Positions 32,983-36,360 of a stretch of 36,360 nt of DNA are shown one piece after another (the first letter of the stretch is position 1; the number at the start of each line of letters is the position of its first letter). This DNA is from Aliikangiella sp964411875 (GTDB taxonomy: Bacteria > Pseudomonadota > Gammaproteobacteria > Enterobacterales > Kangiellaceae), in assembly GCA_964411875.1 (NCBI GenBank), contig CAYPMT010000008.1, positions 1 to 36,360 of the forward strand, given 5' to 3'. The position numbers and the translations under genes were made by a program. The notes beneath the pieces are model-generated. The model searched no databases, was not told the DNA's origin, and saw only the letters and a list, made by a program, of their open reading frames with translations.

Positions 32983-33246
32983 CTAAGCTTTTATTTGAAT
33001 TGATAAAGCATGAATATCGGTTTGCATCATGTCGCCAAGTGTTTGATAAATTAGCTGGTGTTGTTTTAGTTTTGTTAAGCCATCAAATTTTTCACTTTGT
33101 ATCATTACAGTAAAGTGCCCTTTACCCGACTGAGCACCTGCATGGCCTGCATGTAGATGACTATCATCAGTAATTTCGAGGTGACTAGGTTGGAGTGACG
33201 ACTTAAGTTTTTCTGTCATCACTTCAATTCGTTTTTGGTTTTCCAT
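32983..33246 (-). CDS. bolA: BolA family protein
   Basis: The 87-residue protein has the BolA fold: KLKSSLQPSHLEITDDSHLHAGH, GHFTVMIQSEKFDGLTKLKQHQLIYQTL and DIHALSIQIKA. The histidines around HLHAGH and the late HALSI histidine are the expected ligands for a shared [2Fe-2S] cluster with a monothiol glutaredoxin. BolA proteins also act as stress-related regulators of shape and biofilm. The length and GHAGAQSGKGHF loop look closer to the BolA group than to the IbaG group. It is next to rpoS, convergent, and upstream of nothing clear on its strand. Confidence 0.9.
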   Translation of the reverse strand: MENQKRIEVMTEKLKSSLQPSHLEITDDSHLHAGHAGAQSGKGHFTVMIQSEKFDGLTKLKQHQLIYQTLGDMMQTDIHALSIQIKA

Positions 33247-33288
33247 AGATTTGGTTCTTATTAGGTCTTATTAGTTAGCTTAAACAGT

Positions 33289-33588
33289 TTAAGGTAAAAC
33301 TTTGTTATAAGGTTTTATGGTTACTGATTCATAAACACCCGCGTCGATATAAGGGTCGGCATCAGCCCAAGCTTGAGCATCTTGCAAACTATCAAATTCA
33401 GCAACAATCAAACTGCCAGTAAAGCCAGCTTCACCAGGGTCGGCTGAATCAATCGCTGGGTGAGGGCCAGCCATAATAAGACGACCTTGCTCTTTAAGTG
33501 CGAGCAGTCTTTCGACGTGAGCGGGGCGAGCGTTTAGTCTGTCTTGTAAAGAGTTTTCAACATCTTGAGCAATAATAGCGTAAAGCAT
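33289..33588 (-). CDS. yciI: YciI family protein
   Basis: The 99-residue protein has the YciI/ferredoxin-like dimer fold: MLYAIIAQDVENSLQDRLNARPAHVERL with the conserved His, RLIMAGPHPAIDS, and AEFDSLQDAQAWADADPYIDAGVYESVTI with the DPY motif. The family resembles muconolactone isomerase and the YCII-related enzymes, but its substrate is unknown. A GAGGAT ribosome site sits before the ATG. It lies between bolA and the VC0807-family gene on the same strand, a common gammaproteobacterial arrangement. Confidence 0.92.
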   Translation of the reverse strand: MLYAIIAQDVENSLQDRLNARPAHVERLLALKEQGRLIMAGPHPAIDSADPGEAGFTGSLIVAEFDSLQDAQAWADADPYIDAGVYESVTIKPYNKVLP

Positions 33589-33638
33589 GGTAATCCTCGT
33601 TATTAAAGTTAATTATAAAAGTGAGTGACGAATATTAA

Positions 33639-34364
33639 TTAAGCTTGGTTTAAAATCTCTTCGAGATTAAGCGAAGTTAACTTCTTTATACTTTTAAATA
33701 AATAAAACATGGCGTAGATGGTAATAACCATGCAAGGGATCACAATCACCGGATAACTATAGAGTGTCATGGTGCCTAGCTGATCGTTAAACGCTTCTGT
33801 ACCTGAGGGCTCGGTAACAATAATTTTCGCCAAAGTATAATTAAGTATGGTTGAAACTAAGAATGAAAAAGCGATCATATAAGTCGCATTGGTTAAAACT
33901 TTTTCAAAGGCTTTTTGTTGATTATTCTGATCTAGAGCGGCTTCTATTTTATCAGTTTGCATAACCATATCATTATATAAAAATGTTTTAACTAAAGGGT
34001 AAGGTGTTTTCAGTGAAATAAGTGTTGCGACACCAATAACAAGAGGAACAGCGGCTTCTTTAATCGCAATATATTCGGTTGGCAGTTTGAATAGCCCAAT
34101 AACGCCAGTGAGTAAAATATTAACAAAGCCAAGTATGGGAACTAAACCAAATTTCTTTTCTTTATAGAAATTATAAATAGCAAATCCGAGAGGTAAGGAT
34201 AGTGCTAACACTAAAGACCAAGTGGGACCTAATTGCGCATCACCACTGAGCTTTTTTAAAATCATTGTTGGCAAAATAATACAAATGCCTAGTTCAACCA
34301 TAAGCTGCGAAAAACTAGCTTTAGGCTTAGTGGCTAAATTCTCATTAGGGTTTGACGAGTTCAT
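33639..34364 (-). CDS. VC0807 family membrane protein
   Basis: The 241-residue inner-membrane protein has about six hydrophobic spans and a soluble stretch near 130-160 (LYNDMVMQTDKIEAALDQNNQQKAFEKVL). Segments LPTMILKKLSGDAQLGPTWSL, IAIKEAAVPLVIGVATLISL and TYPLV-like KTPYPLVKTFLYN resemble, from memory, the VC0807 family, often annotated loosely as a transporter. It is not the shorter YciB/IspA septation protein that often occupies this place. Function unknown. It is divergent from the PHP gene. Confidence 0.75.
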   Translation of the reverse strand: MNSSNPNENLATKPKASFSQLMVELGICIILPTMILKKLSGDAQLGPTWSLVLALSLPLGFAIYNFYKEKKFGLVPILGFVNILLTGVIGLFKLPTEYIAIKEAAVPLVIGVATLISLKTPYPLVKTFLYNDMVMQTDKIEAALDQNNQQKAFEKVLTNATYMIAFSFLVSTILNYTLAKIIVTEPSGTEAFNDQLGTMTLYSYPVIVIPCMVITIYAMFYLFKSIKKLTSLNLEEILNQA

Positions 34365-34564
34365 TGAATTTATAAAGCAAACTATTTATTTAAAAGAGGC
34401 TATTGTACGCATATTAGATTAGAATCACTAGAGGTAGTTGGCTTTACAGTTATTTCTAGATAGTTAGGGCGTATAGTGCGTAGTTATATAAAGCTCTGGT
34501 GAGTTTTATTAGTATGCCAGCCAAGTTAATAACAAATTTTTAATCAATTTTGAGTAGGAACAAT

Positions 34565-34588
34565 ATGAGTTTCCAATATGGACTTTAA
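34565..34588 (+). CDS. Possible 7-codon leader before the PHP exonuclease
   Basis: ATG at 34565 follows AGGAA and encodes MSFQYGL, stopping at 34588, two bases before the next ATG. The real gene's own start lacks a ribosome site, so ribosomes ending here could restart at 34591. Very short, so it may be chance. Confidence 0.25.
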   Translation: MSFQYGL

Positions 34589-34590
34589 TC

Positions 34591-35421
34591 ATGAAATTTG
34601 ATTTTCATTGCCATAGCTACTTTTCTGATGGTGCATTATCGCCAGAAGCATTAGCTGATTATGCTAATGAGCGTGACATAAGTTTATTGGCATTAACGGA
34701 TCATGATTGTATTGATGGTATCAGTCATCTACAACAAGCGATTGATAAAAAACAGCTACCGATTCAAGTGATTAATGGCGTGGAAGTTTCCAGCTTAACT
34801 GACTATGGTGAAGTGCATATTGTTGGCTTGGGAGTTTCACTCGATAATCAAGGGCTTAATAGCGAGCTAAAAAAACAGCAGGTGAAACGATGGGATAGGG
34901 CTGAAGCCATCAGCAGTCAGTTATTAAAAAAAGGTGTAGACGGTATTTTTGATTATTTACAAGCATCGATCAAGCAAGTGGTGACTCGCAGCCATATTGC
35001 CACAGGACTGGTTGAATTAGGTTATGTTAAAAATAGACAGCAAGCATTTAAGCGTTATATTGGCAACTCAGGTAAAGTGAAAGTAGCAAAAGACTGGATG
35101 AAAGTGGATCAAGTGATTGATTTAATTCGTCAAGCAGGCGGAGTCAGTATTTTAGCTCACCCAACTCGTTACTCGCTTTCTAATCGTAAGCTAAGCCTGT
35201 TAATAGAGGGTTTTAAAGCTGAAGGTGGGGATGCTATAGAGCTTGCTTATCCCAGTGTGGATAAAGCTAAAGCGGATTGGCTAGAAGTCCAGCGAAAAAA
35301 ATATGACTTGTTAGCTTCGAGTGGTTCAGACTTTCACTACCCAGGTTTGTCATGGAGTGATTTAGGTCGATTTCCTCAGGTTTCTCAAGAAATACCACAC
35401 GTGCTGTCGCATTTTGTTTAG
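34591..35421 (+). CDS. rnm: PHP-domain 5'-3' exoribonuclease (RNase AM / YciV)
   Basis: The 276-residue metal phosphoesterase has the PHP motifs: FHCHSYFSDG (His6, His8, Asp13), ALTDHDCIDG (Asp37, His38, Asp39), NGVEVSS (Glu65), SRSHIAT-like VVTRSHIATGL, ILAHPTRY and the C-terminal GSDFHYPG. The E. coli homologue trims the 5' ends of 23S and other rRNAs and acts on 3',5'-bisphosphonucleotides. Adjacent yciO is the conserved partner gene. Start and leader are discussed at 34565. Confidence 0.92.
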   Translation: MKFDFHCHSYFSDGALSPEALADYANERDISLLALTDHDCIDGISHLQQAIDKKQLPIQVINGVEVSSLTDYGEVHIVGLGVSLDNQGLNSELKKQQVKRWDRAEAISSQLLKKGVDGIFDYLQASIKQVVTRSHIATGLVELGYVKNRQQAFKRYIGNSGKVKVAKDWMKVDQVIDLIRQAGGVSILAHPTRYSLSNRKLSLLIEGFKAEGGDAIELAYPSVDKAKADWLEVQRKKYDLLASSGSDFHYPGLSWSDLGRFPQVSQEIPHVLSHFV

Positions 35422-35539
35422 ATTCGCATGAGTCATTCAGGCCTAAAGTTTATTAGCTTTTAAAACTCAAAACACTTTTATTTTCCATGCTATCATTAAA
35501 GGCTATTGCTCCTGATAAGTTAGCGTGATTGTTGAACCC

Positions 35540-36160
35540 ATGAGTCGTTTGCTGCAAATTCATCCACAAAACCCTCAAAGTCGTTTGATTTCTCAAGCGG
35601 TTGCGGTTATTCGTGGTGGTGGTTTAATGGTTTATCCAACCGATTCGGGCTATGCCCTGGGTTGCCATATTGGCGATAAAAAAGCACTTGATCGAATTCG
35701 TCGGATTCGCAAATTGGATAACTCGCATAATTTCACTTTGGTTTGTCGTGATTTGTCAGAGTTAGCTATTTACGCCAGAGTTGATAATGCCGCTTTTCGT
35801 GTGCTCAAAAACCATACGCCAGGCCCTTACACTTTTATTCTCAGAGCTTCACCAGAAGTGCCTAATCGTTTACAACACAGCAAGCGTAAGACCATTGGTA
35901 TTCGTGTACCCGATCATCCTATTGTGATGGCGCTTTTAGAATCTTTGGGTGAACCTATTATGAGCACCAGCTTAATTTTACCTGATCAGAATTCGACTCT
36001 AGGTAACCCTGAAGAAATTTATGAAGCCTTGCAAGCTCAAGTCGATTTGGTGATTGATGGCGGCTTTGTGGGTGAACAACCAACCACAGTGATTGATATG
36101 TTGGAAGGTGTTCCTAAAATAGCCCGTTATGGCGCTGGACAGCCAGAGCTGTTTGAATGA
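35540..36160 (+). CDS. yciO: YciO family (Sua5/YrdC-like) protein
   Basis: The 206-residue protein closely matches E. coli YciO: LLQIHPQNPQSRLISQAV, VYPTDSGYALGCHIGDKKALDRI, HNFTLVCRDLSEL, TPGPYTFIL, RKTIGIRVPDHPI and PTTVIDMLEG. The fold is shared with TsaC, which makes threonylcarbamoyl-AMP for tRNA. YciO has the YrdC domain but is generally not considered the main TsaC. The open frame starts with GTG at 35525; the ATG at 35540 matches the YciO N-terminus (MSRLLQIHP). It follows rnm by 118 bases. Confidence 0.93.
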   Translation: MSRLLQIHPQNPQSRLISQAVAVIRGGGLMVYPTDSGYALGCHIGDKKALDRIRRIRKLDNSHNFTLVCRDLSELAIYARVDNAAFRVLKNHTPGPYTFILRASPEVPNRLQHSKRKTIGIRVPDHPIVMALLESLGEPIMSTSLILPDQNSTLGNPEEIYEALQAQVDLVIDGGFVGEQPTTVIDMLEGVPKIARYGAGQPELFE

Positions 36161-36228
36161 GAAGGCGTCTTGAAGAGTAAAAGCTTAGGGCTTGAAGAAT
36201 AAAAGCCTGAATAAAATCAGACTCTTGA

Positions 36229-36256
36229 TTGCATTCACCTAAACATTCGATATAAT
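36229..36256 (+). promoter_or_regulatory. Promoter of tRNA-Leu
   Basis: TTGCAT (36229-36234), a 16-base spacer and perfect TATAAT (36251-36256) predict a start near 36263, some 14 bases before the tRNA. Confidence 0.65.
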
Positions 36257-36276
36257 TGCTCGCCTGCCTTCGTAAT

Positions 36277-36360
36277 GCCAGAGTGGTGAAATTGGTAGAC
36301 ACAGGGGATTCAAAATCCCCCGCTAGCAATAGTGTGCCGGTTCGAGTCCGGCCTCTGGTA
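36277..36360 (+). tRNA. tRNA-Leu(CAA), at the right edge
   Basis: The 84 bases form a class II tRNA: acceptor GCCAGAG with CTCTGGT, D-arm with GGTAGAC, anticodon stem GGGGA/TCCCC with loop TTCAAAA (anticodon CAA at 36311-36313), a long variable arm, and T-arm CCGGTTCGAGTCCGG. The last base, A36360, is the discriminator; any encoded CCA lies outside the window. The first acceptor pair is G-T rather than G-C. Confidence 0.95.

Noticed and set aside
36114..36329. 71-codon minus-strand frame across the end of yciO and the tRNA
   Set aside because: It runs antisense through a tRNA and a conserved gene.
1..36360. CRISPR array, prophage, insertion sequence or defence island
   Set aside because: No spaced direct repeats, integrase, transposase or known defence domains were found on reading the window.

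Overview
The window reads as a chromosome segment of a fairly AT-rich gammaproteobacterium (around 40% GC by eye, not computed). The evidence is gene order typical of that class: ispF-truD-surE-pcm-(yqaA)-nlpD-rpoS, divergent cspD / clpS-clpA, tusDCB-tusE, and the bolA / yciI / VC0807-family / PHP exonuclease / yciO group. The proteins are also close in sequence to gammaproteobacterial families. A marine or Kangiellaceae/Oceanospirillales-like host is my guess from overall style, not something the sequence proves. I see no prophage, insertion sequence, integrase, CRISPR array or defence locus.

Layout. 1-4213: a thiamine-diphosphate enzyme of the acetolactate synthase family (cut by the left edge) and a REC-REC-PAS-GGDEF-EAL cyclic-di-GMP protein. 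4405-7432: a tandem universal stress protein, an iron-sulfur L-serine dehydratase and a Nudix CoA pyrophosphatase, the last overlapping pabB. 7425-12372: a chorismate hub, with pabB on the minus strand facing aroA-tyrA-aroC on the plus strand across about 130 bases of shared promoter DNA. 12430-15338 (minus): an unrecognised small outer-membrane barrel, an orphan MlaC-like protein, and the tusDCBE sulfur relay for tRNA 2-thiouridine. 15547-20667: NADP glutamate dehydrogenase, a 59-residue membrane protein missed by length cut-offs, a BI-1/YccA protein, tRNA-Ser(UGA) and monomeric NADP isocitrate dehydrogenase. 20963-26431: cspD, clpS-clpA, an M48 lipoprotein protease and an aromatic/aspartate aminotransferase. 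26752-32885: the stationary-phase cluster ending in rpoS. 32983-36360: bolA, yciI, a VC0807-family membrane protein, a PHP exonuclease, yciO and tRNA-Leu(CAA) at the right edge.

How they work together. AroA and AroC make chorismate. PabB sends it to folate, and TyrA with the aminotransferase at 25241 takes prephenate to tyrosine. Isocitrate dehydrogenase supplies 2-oxoglutarate and NADPH, which GdhA turns into glutamate. ClpS and ClpA feed ClpP. RpoS, its neighbours Pcm and SurE, the UspE-like protein and the cyclic-di-GMP protein form a stress-survival set.

The most unusual part is aroA-tyrA-aroC. The EPSP synthase has Tyr where the family has the phosphate-binding Ser, and a changed NAGTAMR motif. 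TyrA is an E. coli T-protein-like dehydrogenase without its chorismate mutase domain. AroC reads like the plant/Bacteroidetes type rather than the enterobacterial one. No clearly new multi-gene system is visible. Several start codons were moved inward from the longest open frame on the basis of ribosome binding sites and family N-termini.
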